This document shows positions 14,784-22,714 of a DNA stretch of 45,062 nucleotides, in pieces. This DNA comes from CAZHMB01 sp964533515 (GTDB taxonomy: Archaea > Nanobdellota > Nanobdellia > Pacearchaeales > GW2011-AR1). The notes beneath the pieces are model-generated. The model saw nothing but the letters and a program-made list of their open reading frames with translations. It was not told where the DNA came from and searched no databases. Made by a program: the position numbers and the translations under genes. Each line of letters starts with the position of its first letter. The first letter of the stretch is position 1. Location: NCBI GenBank assembly GCA_964533515.1, contig CAZHMB010000004.1, forward strand, positions 1 through 45,062, written 5' to 3'.

Positions 14784-16958
14784 TCAATTGTAATAATCTA
14801 AAAATCTATTATTAATAACTCCCCCAGTCATTGAACCCCCACCCCCAGAACTCTCGCTAATATCTTCTTCGCCACCATTTTCATCGCCGTCTGATCCAGA
14901 ATCGTCTTCTGAATCTCTTGAAGAATCATCCGTGCTTGAATCTTCATCTGAACTCGAATCTTCATCATTAGAATCATCAGCTTCATCATCACCAGGGCTC
15001 TCGCCTTCGCTATATTCTGGTTCATCTGATTCGTAATAACATTCACAGCCACCAGATCCACAGCCAGTTCCTCTCAACCTCTGACCTGAACGACTTTCAC
15101 ATTGACTTTGACAATCATCACATTCGGCACCACCGCCCTCTCCTCCAGATTGACCTTCTTCAGGTTCTCCGCCCCAAGAATAACATTTACAATTTCCCCC
15201 AGAAAAGTCCCACGCTTGTTCTTTCTCTTCGCACTCAGAAGCACATTCCTTCTCTTCCTTTTTTATTTCATCCCAGTCTTCTTCATAGTTACCAACACCT
15301 GTAGCAGCACCATCGTAGCAGTCTAGTCTTTCAAGTGGATCTTCGATTTCTTTACAACCAAAGTTCACACCCTGGCCATACTTTTCAGGTTTCTCGTTTC
15401 CTCCCCCTTCCATAAATTTCTTGCAATCTCTATAATCATGTATTTGATTTTCCTTACATTCCTCTGGACGGTTTTCGATATTCCACATAAAATCTTTACA
15501 TTCTTCAGAATCAGTTATCCCTTGCTCTGCGCATTCTGGAGCATGTTGTTGCATCATAATATCATCACAGATCTTTCGTCCTTCAGATTCACTTTGAACA
15601 TCCGCTTCAAGCAAAGCTTCTTTACATTCTTCAGGAGCATGGGCCGTTACCATAATTTTACTACATTCTTCAGGAGTTGTAGCTCCCGCTTCTTCACATT
15701 CAGAAGGCATGTGTAAATCATATTTCTCCTCCATCATTCCAGAATCAAGTTCATCCATAATTTCTTGCAGATGCGGAGGTAACCCGGGCATTTCCAAATT
15801 ATCTAACGCCTCGCATGCAGCTTCGTCTTCATTAACATCACAAGCAGTTGCTAAAGGTGCTGCCTCAGTACAAGCCTCTGCAAAATCGGGATAAGGAATG
15901 TCCTGACAAGCACAATCTTGCCCTGAAGTTTTAAAACATTGCTTCATTATGCCCGCAAATTTCTTTGCCTCCTCCTTTTGTTCTTTAGTCAATTCTTTAT
16001 GCAATCTTTTTTGCCAGTCAGCAGAATCATCACCGGCCTTACATACAGAATAATATTCATTTGGATCCAACTCAGATAAACTTCTACAAAGTTCTTTAAT
16101 CTTTGAAGAGATCTCAATAGCGGTTATAAGACTTCCCTCGCTGTCAATTATATCCTCATAAAACTCCTCTTGATCCTCTTCTGGGATTTTGTCTTTAATC
16201 TCCTTTAACATTTTTTGAATTCCCGCGGCCGCTCTTCTTGCCTCTTCCCTTTTATCGGGATCTGGATCTTCTGAAAATTTCTCAGCGTATTCTTTATATT
16301 TCAACAGGGCTTTTCTAGCAGAATCGTAATCTCCCTTTTCTATCATAGCGTGAACCTCTGCTATTTTTTCTTCCCTGCTATCTCCGAAAAGGCCATCAAG
16401 AAAATAAAAAAAACTGTCGGGGGTTATTCCAGGGTCGATGTCTTCTTCATCAGCATATTCCTCCTCTAGCTCATCAAAGGTATCACCGTATTTATATTTA
16501 CAACCTTCCCAAGTGGTATCAGCAGTACAAGTTTCACCTTCACAATAGCTAGGACCACCCCATATACTTAAACAATCTTCTGCATTCTCACAATCTTCTT
16601 GAGTCATATCCTCACAAAAGTAATCAATATCATCTTCAAGCTTCAAATCTTCACAATCCCATCCACATTCACAGTCAGGATATTCTCCGGAAACAATTTT
16701 TCCAGCATCTTTACAACCGGGCGTTGAAACACTAAAAAAATCCAGACAGGTTTCATCACAGCTTTTATCTTGAAAACCATAGTTCTCTTTACAGCTTTGT
16801 ATGCACGGACTTTTGCAAGTTTCATTATTCCCACAATCTGCCTTACAGCCGGAGACACATTTGTCCAATTCGTTTTCACTCTCTTCAGCAATCACAAATC
16901 CAGATATTAAAATAAGAGAAACTAACAAAAAACCAACAAATACTAAACCTCTTTTCAT
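14784..16958 (-). CDS. Secreted cysteine-rich acidic repeat protein
   Basis: A 724-aa protein with a clear signal peptide (MKRGLVFVGFLLVSLILISG, cleavage near FVIAEE). Regions: an N-terminal Cys-rich block (about 25-150); a helical, charged middle (170-300); a block of degenerate repeats near 400-530 in which PEEC or similar is followed by C..(I/F)M, for example APEECKEAL, APECAEQG, RPEECKENQ; a second Cys block (ECDDCQSQC, GCECYYE); then a roughly 60-residue Asp/Glu/Ser low-complexity stretch and the end GGVINNRFLDYYN. It is probably extracellular, disulfide-rich and highly negative. The ATG lies about 25 nt after a TATA box on the minus strand (16978-16987). Family unknown; compare the giant Cys-rich protein at 1-2804. 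Confidence 0.82.
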   Translation of the reverse strand: MKRGLVFVGFLLVSLILISGFVIAEESENELDKCVSGCKADCGNNETCKSPCIQSCKENYGFQDKSCDETCLDFFSVSTPGCKDAGKIVSGEYPDCECGWDCEDLKLEDDIDYFCEDMTQEDCENAEDCLSIWGGPSYCEGETCTADTTWEGCKYKYGDTFDELEEEYADEEDIDPGITPDSFFYFLDGLFGDSREEKIAEVHAMIEKGDYDSARKALLKYKEYAEKFSEDPDPDKREEARRAAAGIQKMLKEIKDKIPEEDQEEFYEDIIDSEGSLITAIEISSKIKELCRSLSELDPNEYYSVCKAGDDSADWQKRLHKELTKEQKEEAKKFAGIMKQCFKTSGQDCACQDIPYPDFAEACTEAAPLATACDVNEDEAACEALDNLEMPGLPPHLQEIMDELDSGMMEEKYDLHMPSECEEAGATTPEECSKIMVTAHAPEECKEALLEADVQSESEGRKICDDIMMQQHAPECAEQGITDSEECKDFMWNIENRPEECKENQIHDYRDCKKFMEGGGNEKPEKYGQGVNFGCKEIEDPLERLDCYDGAATGVGNYEEDWDEIKKEEKECASECEEKEQAWDFSGGNCKCYSWGGEPEEGQSGGEGGGAECDDCQSQCESRSGQRLRGTGCGSGGCECYYESDEPEYSEGESPGDDEADDSNDEDSSSDEDSSTDDSSRDSEDDSGSDGDENGGEEDISESSGGGGSMTGGVINNRFLDYYN

Positions 16959-17010
16959 AATTTGTTTAGAAGAAAGGGCTTTATAAGTTTTTTGTAAATT
17001 CTTAGGTTTC

Positions 17011-17109
17011 CTATGCGATTCTCCAGGAGGCTATTAAGAATCGCCCTCTCGTGCCCTATAGGGTATCCGTATTTCGAGGAGGGTAGAAGGGAACCCGGGG
17101 GTTCCCTTC
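17011..17109 (+). ncRNA. Structured element C (upstream of copper operon)
   Basis: Hairpin 1: GCGATTCT/AGAATCGC (17015-17022/17037-17044), 8 perfect pairs around loop CCAGGAGGCTATTA. Hairpin 2: CCTC-TCG (17045-17051) pairs with CGA-G-GAGG (17075-17082) and encloses GCCC-TATA-GGGT (17053-17064), as in element B. Hairpin 3: GAAGGGAACC/GGTTCCCTTC (17086-17095/17100-17109), 10 perfect pairs. A TATA sequence, CTTTATAAG near 16979-16987, could start an RNA close to 17010. The copper operon has its own TATA box downstream (17133), so this element may be a separate small RNA rather than that gene's leader. Confidence 0.62.
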
Positions 17110-17132
17110 ATGAAACTAGTTTCTCCAAACCG

Positions 17133-17142
17133 CATATATAAT
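17133..17142 (+). promoter_or_regulatory. TATA box of the copper operon
   Basis: The run CATATATAAT is centred about 25 nt before the ATG at 17162, predicting a leaderless mRNA beginning after structured element C. Confidence 0.5.
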
Positions 17143-17161
17143 ACCTTTTTCTAGTTCTTTC

Positions 17162-18673
17162 ATGAAAAAGATATTCAAAATAAAAGGCATGCATTGCAAC
17201 TCATGTTCGGACAGAATTGAAAAGACTCTAAAAGATAAAGTAAATAAAATTTCTGCTAGCTATTCAAAAGAGGAAGCAGAAATAGATTTCAATCCAGAAA
17301 AAATTTCAGAAGCAGAAATAAAAAAAATTATCGAAGAAGAAGGATATTCTGTTGAAGCAGAAGAAACTCCTGTTGAAGGCGAAAAAAAATCCCATGAAAA
17401 AGAAAACAAAGATAACCAAGATAAACCCAAGAACAAAACAGATTGGATCGGTTGGACAGTATTAATCGGGAGTTGCGCTATTTTACTTTACATTGTCTAT
17501 ACAATGTTTCTTTCAAAGTACGATTTAAGTATTCCGGTATCAGGTGAAGGCGCAAGTTTATTCTTATTATTCTTCGTTGGAGTTTTAACAGGATTCCATT
17601 GTATTTCAATGTGCGGGGGTTTTGTCGTATCCTACACAACAAAAAACGCAATCAATGGCCACAAGAGTTTCAAACAACATTTAGTTTACGGGGGGGCAAA
17701 AGTCTTTTCATACGCTTTCTTCGGAGCAATATTTGGTTTAATCGGGGGGGTGTTTGCATTCAGCGTAGGTCTAAGAGGGATTATAGCAATAGTTGCTGGG
17801 GTGTTCATGATTTTCTACTCATTAAGTATGTTAGGTATTGGTTTCTTCAGAAGATTTCAATTTAATCCAAAATTTTTAAGTAAGATCGCCTCGAAAAAAC
17901 ACACCGGGCCTTACAAAGGTCCTTTTTTAACGGGCTTATTCGGGGGTTTGTTCATCGCTTGCGGCCCTTTACAAGCAATGTATCTCTATGCAATGGGAAC
18001 CGGGAACGCAATCATGGGCGCTTTATCTTTAGGAGCATTCGGCTTAGGCACTCTTCCAGTTATGCTCGGATTCGGGAGTTTAACGACAGTCATAAGCCAC
18101 AAATCAACAAGAAAAATCTTGAAAATAGCCGCGATATTAGTTTTAATCCTGGGCCTTGTTATGCTCAACAGAGGTCTAACAGTAATGGGAAGTTCAGTAA
18201 CTTATGACACTATAAAAGATAAGATAATCGGAGTTGAAAGCGCCGCAGTTCTTATGGAGGGCGGATACCAAATAATAAATATGGAAGTAAACAGATACGG
18301 CTGGGAGCCAGATTCTTTCGTTTTGAAAAAAGGCGTCCCGGCGAAATGGAACATAGATGTCAAGGAATTAACTGGCTGTAACAATGAGATAATCGTCAGA
18401 GATTATAATATAGAGATCAAACTGGAAAAAGGCTTAAACGTTGTTGAGTTTACTCCCACTGAAACGGGAACAGTGCGATGGAGTTGTTGGATGGGAATGA
18501 TTCCCGGAAGTTTTATTGTTACTGAAGACGGTTCTGCTAGCCAGGAACAAATCTCCCAAGTTGAAGCCTCAAACGTGGGCGGAAGCTGTAGTAGCGGAGC
18601 AGATGGCGGGAGTTGTGGAAGTCCAACCTGCGGAAGCACAACGGGCACCGGGGGCTGCGGTTGCGGGGGATAG
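17162..18673 (+). CDS. HMA domain - TauE/UreH-like membrane - cupredoxin fusion
   Basis: A 503-aa multidomain protein for copper handling. Residues 1-68 form a heavy-metal-associated domain with GMHCNSC (Cys12, Cys15). After a charged linker and one TM helix (about 96-118), residues 128-345 hold about six helices of the DsbD/UreH-like transporter type with GFHCISMCGG and FIACGPLQAMYLYAMG, whose cysteines and methionines can relay copper or electrons. Residues 365-460 look like a cupredoxin (NRYGWEPDSFVLKKG, RWSCWMGMIPGSF). The tail is Gly/Cys-rich with repeated CGS and GCGCGG. It heads an operon with DUF2318, TRASH-like and CopA genes. Likely role: copper transfer across the membrane, or Cu/thiol redox. 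Confidence 0.82.
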   Translation: MKKIFKIKGMHCNSCSDRIEKTLKDKVNKISASYSKEEAEIDFNPEKISEAEIKKIIEEEGYSVEAEETPVEGEKKSHEKENKDNQDKPKNKTDWIGWTVLIGSCAILLYIVYTMFLSKYDLSIPVSGEGASLFLLFFVGVLTGFHCISMCGGFVVSYTTKNAINGHKSFKQHLVYGGAKVFSYAFFGAIFGLIGGVFAFSVGLRGIIAIVAGVFMIFYSLSMLGIGFFRRFQFNPKFLSKIASKKHTGPYKGPFLTGLFGGLFIACGPLQAMYLYAMGTGNAIMGALSLGAFGLGTLPVMLGFGSLTTVISHKSTRKILKIAAILVLILGLVMLNRGLTVMGSSVTYDTIKDKIIGVESAAVLMEGGYQIINMEVNRYGWEPDSFVLKKGVPAKWNIDVKELTGCNNEIIVRDYNIEIKLEKGLNVVEFTPTETGTVRWSCWMGMIPGSFIVTEDGSASQEQISQVEASNVGGSCSSGADGGSCGSPTCGSTTGTGGCGCGG

Positions 18674-18707
18674 AATTTTAATATAAATGTAAGGGGGTCA
18701 AATAAAA

Positions 18708-19148
18708 ATGAATAAAAAAATAATAGTTGGTATCGGAATAATGGTTTTGATAGTCTTAGCAATCTTTATGTTTAAAGGAAGCTCAACACCAACAGGAGAA
18801 GTAATTACCGAGTTAGACGCGGTGAGAATTCCGGTTTCAGACATCTCAAAAAACGCCCAGTTTTATAGTTACGAGAGAATAGAATATTTTGTTGTTGAAG
18901 ATAAATCAGGGGATGTTAAAACCGCTTTCAATGCTTGTGATGTTTGTTACGGGGCCAAAAAAGGTTACTCGCAGAAAGGAGAAGACATGGTATGCAACAA
19001 TTGCGGAAACCATTACTCTATATCAGGATTGGGAACAAAAAATCTCCGTGGAGGAGGATGTTGGCCAGGTTATTTACCAAGCAAAGTTGAAGGAGATTAT
19101 CTAGTAATTGAAAAGTCTGATCTAGAAACAGGGAGGTATAGATTTTAA
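18708..19148 (+). CDS. DUF2318 domain protein, membrane-anchored
   Basis: A 146-aa protein with one N-terminal membrane helix (about residues 4-21) and an external DUF2318 domain. Key motifs: FNACDVCYGAKKGYSQKGED, MVCNNCGNHYSI and GTKNLRGGGCWPGYLP. The CxxC pairs probably bind a metal or Fe-S centre. DUF2318 proteins occur beside iron/copper transporters. An AAGGGGGTC ribosome-binding-like site lies about 10 nt before the ATG, within a 34-nt gap after the HMA fusion gene. It is followed 1 nt later by the small TRASH-like gene. Confidence 0.85.
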   Translation: MNKKIIVGIGIMVLIVLAIFMFKGSSTPTGEVITELDAVRIPVSDISKNAQFYSYERIEYFVVEDKSGDVKTAFNACDVCYGAKKGYSQKGEDMVCNNCGNHYSISGLGTKNLRGGGCWPGYLPSKVEGDYLVIEKSDLETGRYRF

Positions 19149-19149
19149 A

Positions 19150-19305
19150 ATGAAAAATTTAAATTGCCCTTTATGTGAAGAAGAAGTATATTCTGGAATT
19201 GGAGAAGGATGTAAAATGTGCGGTATGGCTTTAGAGGATAAGACAGAGGAATTTTGTTCTATGAAATGCGAGGAACAACATTCAAAAATAAATTCAGGGA
19301 GTTAA
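19150..19305 (+). CDS. 51-aa cysteine-rich TRASH-like metal-binding protein
   Basis: This small gene encodes 51 residues with seven cysteines in pairs: LNCPLCEE (6, 9), GCKMCGM (21, 24) and EFCSMKCEE (36, 40), the last resembling the FCSxxC end of TRASH/YHS-type metal-binding modules. It fills the whole gap between DUF2318 (stop 19148) and CopA (ATG 19307) with 1-nt spacers on both sides, the same tight packing as the other operon genes, which supports translation. Its place before CopA suggests a copper chaperone or sensor. It could also be a simple zinc ribbon. It is easily missed because of its size. Confidence 0.8.
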   Translation: MKNLNCPLCEEEVYSGIGEGCKMCGMALEDKTEEFCSMKCEEQHSKINSGS

Positions 19306-19306
19306 A

Positions 19307-21484
19307 ATGAAAAAAGCAAAAATAGATATCGAAGGAATGACGTGCGCGTCGTGCGCGGCGCACGTTGAAAAAGAACTTTCAAGAATGGGCGGAAAGAACA
19401 TTTCCGTTAACCCTGTTGTTGGAAAAGGTTTTGTAGAAGTAGAAGACAATGTAAGTGAAGAACAGCTGAAAGATGCTGTCAAAGAAGCGGGCTATAAGCC
19501 TATCAAAGTTGAGTTTGACTCAGCTTCTGATAATTACGAAGATAAAAAGGAGACAAGCAAAGAGGAAAGAGAAACAAGATCCTGGCTGATTAGACTAATC
19601 GGAACCTGGATTTTTACAATAGAGATTATGGCTCTGATGTATTCTGAATTTCTTTTCGGAAGACAACTTCTCCCAATGCAATATATGACCCTCACAATGT
19701 TAATTCTAAGTTTTCCGGTTATTTTTATATTCGGTTTTCAAACTATTAAATCCGGAATAAAAGGGTTTTTCAAATTATACTTTACAATGAATTCTTTGAT
19801 CGCATTAGGAACCCTACTCGCATATTTGACCGGAATCTTAAGTTTTTATATGGACATAACAAGTTTCGCGGGAGTCTCTGGAATGATCATGACAATTTTT
19901 ATAACCGGAAAATATATAGAATCAAAAGCAAAAGGGAGGGCGACAAAAGAGATCAAAAAACTTTTGGAACTTGGAGCAAAAAAAGCAAGAATATTAAGAA
20001 GAAATAAAGAAATAGAAATAGCGATCTCAGAACTTAATTCCGGGGATATTATGATAATTAAACCTGGAGAAAAAATCCCCTCAGATGGAATTGTTACAAA
20101 AGGACAAAGTTCTGTCGACGAATCGATGGTTACCGGAGAAAGCTTGCCCGTCGACAAAAACCCAAAAGATTTAGTCATAGGAGCAACAATAAATCAGGAT
20201 GGAATTTTGTATGTCAAAGCAACAAAAATTGGAAAGGATACCTTCCTCTCGCACATTATAAAATTAGTTGAAGAGGCCCAAGGAACAAAAGTTCCCATAC
20301 AAGCCGTCGCAGATAAAGTAACAAACATCTTTGTTCCAGTGATTTTAGTAATTGCAGTCCTGACTTTTTTCGGATGGTTTATCTTCTCATCAAAATCCCT
20401 AGGGGAAGTTGTTGGAATAGGGATTTCAGTTTTAGTCATCGCATGCCCTTGCGCTTTAGGTTTAGCAGTTCCAATTTCTTTAACTGTTGGTTCTGGCATG
20501 GGCGCCAAAAAAGGGATTTTAATAAGAAAAGGGGAAGCAATTCAAACAATGAAAGAAGTTAAGACAATCGTTTTTGATAAAACAGGCACGATAACTAAAG
20601 GGGAACCGGAAGTCACAGAATTTTATTTAGCCGGAAAAACTTCTGAAAAAAAATTATGGGAAGTTGCAGGAAGTTTAGAAAAACTTTCAGAACACCCGTT
20701 GTCAAAAGCAATTGTGAAAAAGGCCGATTTGAAAAAATATAAACCTGTTAAAAATTTTAAGATTACACGGGGAAGAGGCTTGGAGGGGATAATTGGGGGA
20801 AAGAAGATAGTAATCGGAAATTCAGAATTAATCAAAGAAAGAAAAATTTCTTTAGTTAAGTTTAAAGAAAAGATAAAAGAATTTGAAGAGAAAGGGCAAA
20901 CAACAATCATGGTTGTTCAAGGCAAAAAGGTTTTAGGCATAGTTGGAATTTCAGATGCTTTGAAAGAAGATTCTATTCAAGCAATCAAACAACTCAATGA
21001 AAAAGGTTACAAGACAGTAATGATAACAGGAGATAACGAGGCAACAGCGAAGGCAATTGCCAAACAGGTAGGCATTGAGGAAGTCATTGCCAGAGTTTTA
21101 CCCGGAGACAAATCCAAAAAAGTAGAAAAACTTCAAGAAGAAGGGATGGTAGCTTTTATCGGAGATGGAATTAATGATGCCCCTGCATTAAAACAAGCAA
21201 ACGTCGGAATAGCTATGGGAAACGGAACAGACATCGCGATCGAAGCAGGAGACATTGTTTTAGCAAATGATAATGTTACGGGTGTTGTTCAAGCAATTAA
21301 TTTATCCAAGGCGACTTTCGGAAAAATCAAGCAAAACTTATTTTGGGCATTTGCATACAATGTTATCGCCATTCCTTTAGCAATTGCAGGATTTCTAAAT
21401 CCCGTTGTAGCAGAAATTGCAATGGCATTGAGCTCTATAACGGTAGTCAGCAATGCAAATTTATTAAGGATGAAAAAGATATAG
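19307..21484 (+). CDS. copA: Copper-exporting P1B-type ATPase
   Basis: A 725-aa P-type ATPase that pumps Cu+ out of the cytoplasm. One N-terminal HMA domain has GMTCASC (Cys13, Cys16). Membrane helices begin near residue 90. The ion path motif ACPCALGLAVP carries Cys380-Pro-Cys382, typical of Cu+ transport. Cytoplasmic motifs: GDIMIIKPGEKIPSDG, TGES in the actuator domain, DKTGTITKG with phosphorylated Asp424, SEHPLSKAI, and GDGINDAPAL. Length is normal for a single-HMA enzyme. It closes the copper operon, and the upstream HMA fusion, DUF2318 and TRASH-like proteins probably feed or sense copper for it. Cu+ versus Ag+ cannot be told apart. Confidence 0.95.
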   Translation: MKKAKIDIEGMTCASCAAHVEKELSRMGGKNISVNPVVGKGFVEVEDNVSEEQLKDAVKEAGYKPIKVEFDSASDNYEDKKETSKEERETRSWLIRLIGTWIFTIEIMALMYSEFLFGRQLLPMQYMTLTMLILSFPVIFIFGFQTIKSGIKGFFKLYFTMNSLIALGTLLAYLTGILSFYMDITSFAGVSGMIMTIFITGKYIESKAKGRATKEIKKLLELGAKKARILRRNKEIEIAISELNSGDIMIIKPGEKIPSDGIVTKGQSSVDESMVTGESLPVDKNPKDLVIGATINQDGILYVKATKIGKDTFLSHIIKLVEEAQGTKVPIQAVADKVTNIFVPVILVIAVLTFFGWFIFSSKSLGEVVGIGISVLVIACPCALGLAVPISLTVGSGMGAKKGILIRKGEAIQTMKEVKTIVFDKTGTITKGEPEVTEFYLAGKTSEKKLWEVAGSLEKLSEHPLSKAIVKKADLKKYKPVKNFKITRGRGLEGIIGGKKIVIGNSELIKERKISLVKFKEKIKEFEEKGQTTIMVVQGKKVLGIVGISDALKEDSIQAIKQLNEKGYKTVMITGDNEATAKAIAKQVGIEEVIARVLPGDKSKKVEKLQEEGMVAFIGDGINDAPALKQANVGIAMGNGTDIAIEAGDIVLANDNVTGVVQAINLSKATFGKIKQNLFWAFAYNVIAIPLAIAGFLNPVVAEIAMALSSITVVSNANLLRMKKI

Positions 21485-21530
21485 GTGATCTTTTCAATGA
21501 GTAAACCGAGTTGTAGCTAGCTCATGAAAG

Positions 21531-21540
21531 ACTTATAAAC
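21531..21540 (+). promoter_or_regulatory. TATA box of the diphthine synthase gene
   Basis: ACTTATAAAC is centred 26 nt before the ATG at 21561, so the transcript should be leaderless. Confidence 0.55.
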
Positions 21541-21560
21541 TGATTTATTTTTATTTTTTC

Positions 21561-22277
21561 ATGTTATATTTGATAGGATTAGGATTAGACGAGAAAGGAC
21601 TTCAACAGCGAAGCCTAGAGATTTTGAAGAGATGCAAGAGAGTATATCTCGAAGGATATACTGTGGATTTTCCTTACAGCTTGAAAAGGTTAGAAGAAGT
21701 TCTTGAAAAAAAGATAAAATTAGTAGATAGGGAATTTATTGAAAATTTTAAATTTCTTGATGAAGCCAAAAAATTAGATGTGGCTTTGTTATTTTACGGA
21801 AGCCCCTTGGTCGCAACAACACATATAACAATTTTGGACGAAGCAAAAAAATCAGAGATAAAAACAAAAGTATTCCATTCGGCCTCAGTCTTTGATGCTG
21901 TGACAGAAACAGGCCTTCAACTTTACAAGTTCGGAAAAGTAGCCTCAATGCCAGATTGGAAAGACAAAGGAAAATCAACAAGTTTCTTAGACGTTGTGAA
22001 ACAAAACCAATCGATAGATGCACACAGTTTAATATTAATTGACATCGGCCTTGAATTTGATGATGCATTAAAGCAGCTTCAAGAAGCATTAAAAGAAAAA
22101 GAGTTGGATGTTAAAGAAATCATCCTCTGTCAAACATTGGGAACAAAGAATTCAAAGATATTTTACAAAAAACTAAAAGACTTTGAAGAATACGACAGCG
22201 TAAGAAAACCTTATTGTATAATCATCCCAGGAAAACTACATTTTTTGGAAGAGGAATTTTTAGAAAACTTTAAATAA
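21561..22277 (+). CDS. dph5: Diphthine synthase
   Basis: A 238-aa SAM-dependent methyltransferase of the tetrapyrrole-methylase fold that methylates the diphthamide precursor on a histidine of elongation factor 2. It has the family start LYLIGLGLDEKGL, then YLEGYT, LLFYGSPLVATTH (the glycine-rich SAM site region), FHSASVFDAVTETGLQLYKFG and the late CIIIPGKLHFLEEEFL. Length matches the family. The target protein EF-2, with its modifiable His598, is encoded in this window at 35486. It appears to be a single-gene transcript. Confidence 0.93.
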   Translation: MLYLIGLGLDEKGLQQRSLEILKRCKRVYLEGYTVDFPYSLKRLEEVLEKKIKLVDREFIENFKFLDEAKKLDVALLFYGSPLVATTHITILDEAKKSEIKTKVFHSASVFDAVTETGLQLYKFGKVASMPDWKDKGKSTSFLDVVKQNQSIDAHSLILIDIGLEFDDALKQLQEALKEKELDVKEIILCQTLGTKNSKIFYKKLKDFEEYDSVRKPYCIIIPGKLHFLEEEFLENFK

Positions 22278-22297
22278 TCTGCTGTTTTAATTTTAAC

Positions 22298-22438
22298 ATG
22301 GCTATAAGAGAACAAACAACAATTGCAAGTTCAATCATGTTCGAAATTTTTGGAAAATTTCGAAGCATCCAAAAAACGAGCGCTGAACGCATCGTTTTTC
22401 TGATAGCCGGAATTATATCTATTATAATTATTATCTAA
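22298..22438 (+). CDS. 46-aa single-pass membrane peptide (uncertain)
   Basis: ATG to TAA gives MAIREQTTIASSIMFEIFGK and a C-terminal hydrophobic helix (IVFLIAGIISIIIII). It could be a small tail-anchored membrane protein. However, the same DNA folds into a strong three-way junction (see next entry), so the frame may be accidental. No ribosome-binding site or well-placed TATA box is evident. Confidence 0.35.
   Translation: MAIREQTTIASSIMFEIFGKFRSIQKTSAERIVFLIAGIISIIIII
22300..22408 (+). ncRNA. Candidate three-way-junction RNA
   Basis: An outer stem GGCTAT/ATAGCC (22300-22305/22403-22408) encloses two perfect hairpins: TTCGAAATTTT/AAAATTTCGAA (22340-22350/22354-22364, loop TGG) and AAAAACGA-GCG/CGC-A-TCGTTTTT (22372-22382/22388-22399, loop CTGAA). 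This could be a 3' element of dph5, a small RNA, or chance structure in AT-rich coding DNA. Confidence 0.4.
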
Positions 22439-22473
22439 GCAAGTTCCATTTCGGAGCTTGCAGGAATATTACA

Positions 22474-22686
22474 ATGAGTTCAAAATATAATTTGATCGAA
22501 CATACAAGGGAAACATTAGCAAGGCTGGGCCCTTTTGATGAAGAACAAAGGGAAAGCTTTGCAGAGACGACAGAATTTAGAGAGATATATCGCTACCTGA
22601 GGCCTTTTAGCAGAACTCAAGCAGAGGCCTTATTTGGGGCGGAATATTACTGGGTCATGTCTATGGGCAAGCAACTAAATTTATAA
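22474..22686 (+). CDS. Unknown 70-aa protein
   Basis: A small soluble protein (MSSKYNLIEHTRETLARLG...), predicted mainly alpha-helical, with aromatic pairs (AEYYWVMSMG) near the end and no cysteines. It lies between diphthine synthase and IleRS, ending 28 nt before the IleRS ATG; the IleRS TATA box overlaps its last codons. The amino-acid composition is protein-like, so I consider it a real but unrecognised gene. Confidence 0.5.
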   Translation: MSSKYNLIEHTRETLARLGPFDEEQRESFAETTEFREIYRYLRPFSRTQAEALFGAEYYWVMSMGKQLNL

Positions 22687-22714
22687 ATAAACAAAACAAA
22701 CAATAGTTAACAAG

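Noticed and set aside
9949..17109. Elements A-C as RNase P RNA, SRP RNA or a known riboswitch
   Set aside because: The conserved cores of those RNAs are absent, the copies are too short for RNase P or SRP RNA, and the downstream genes have no common function.
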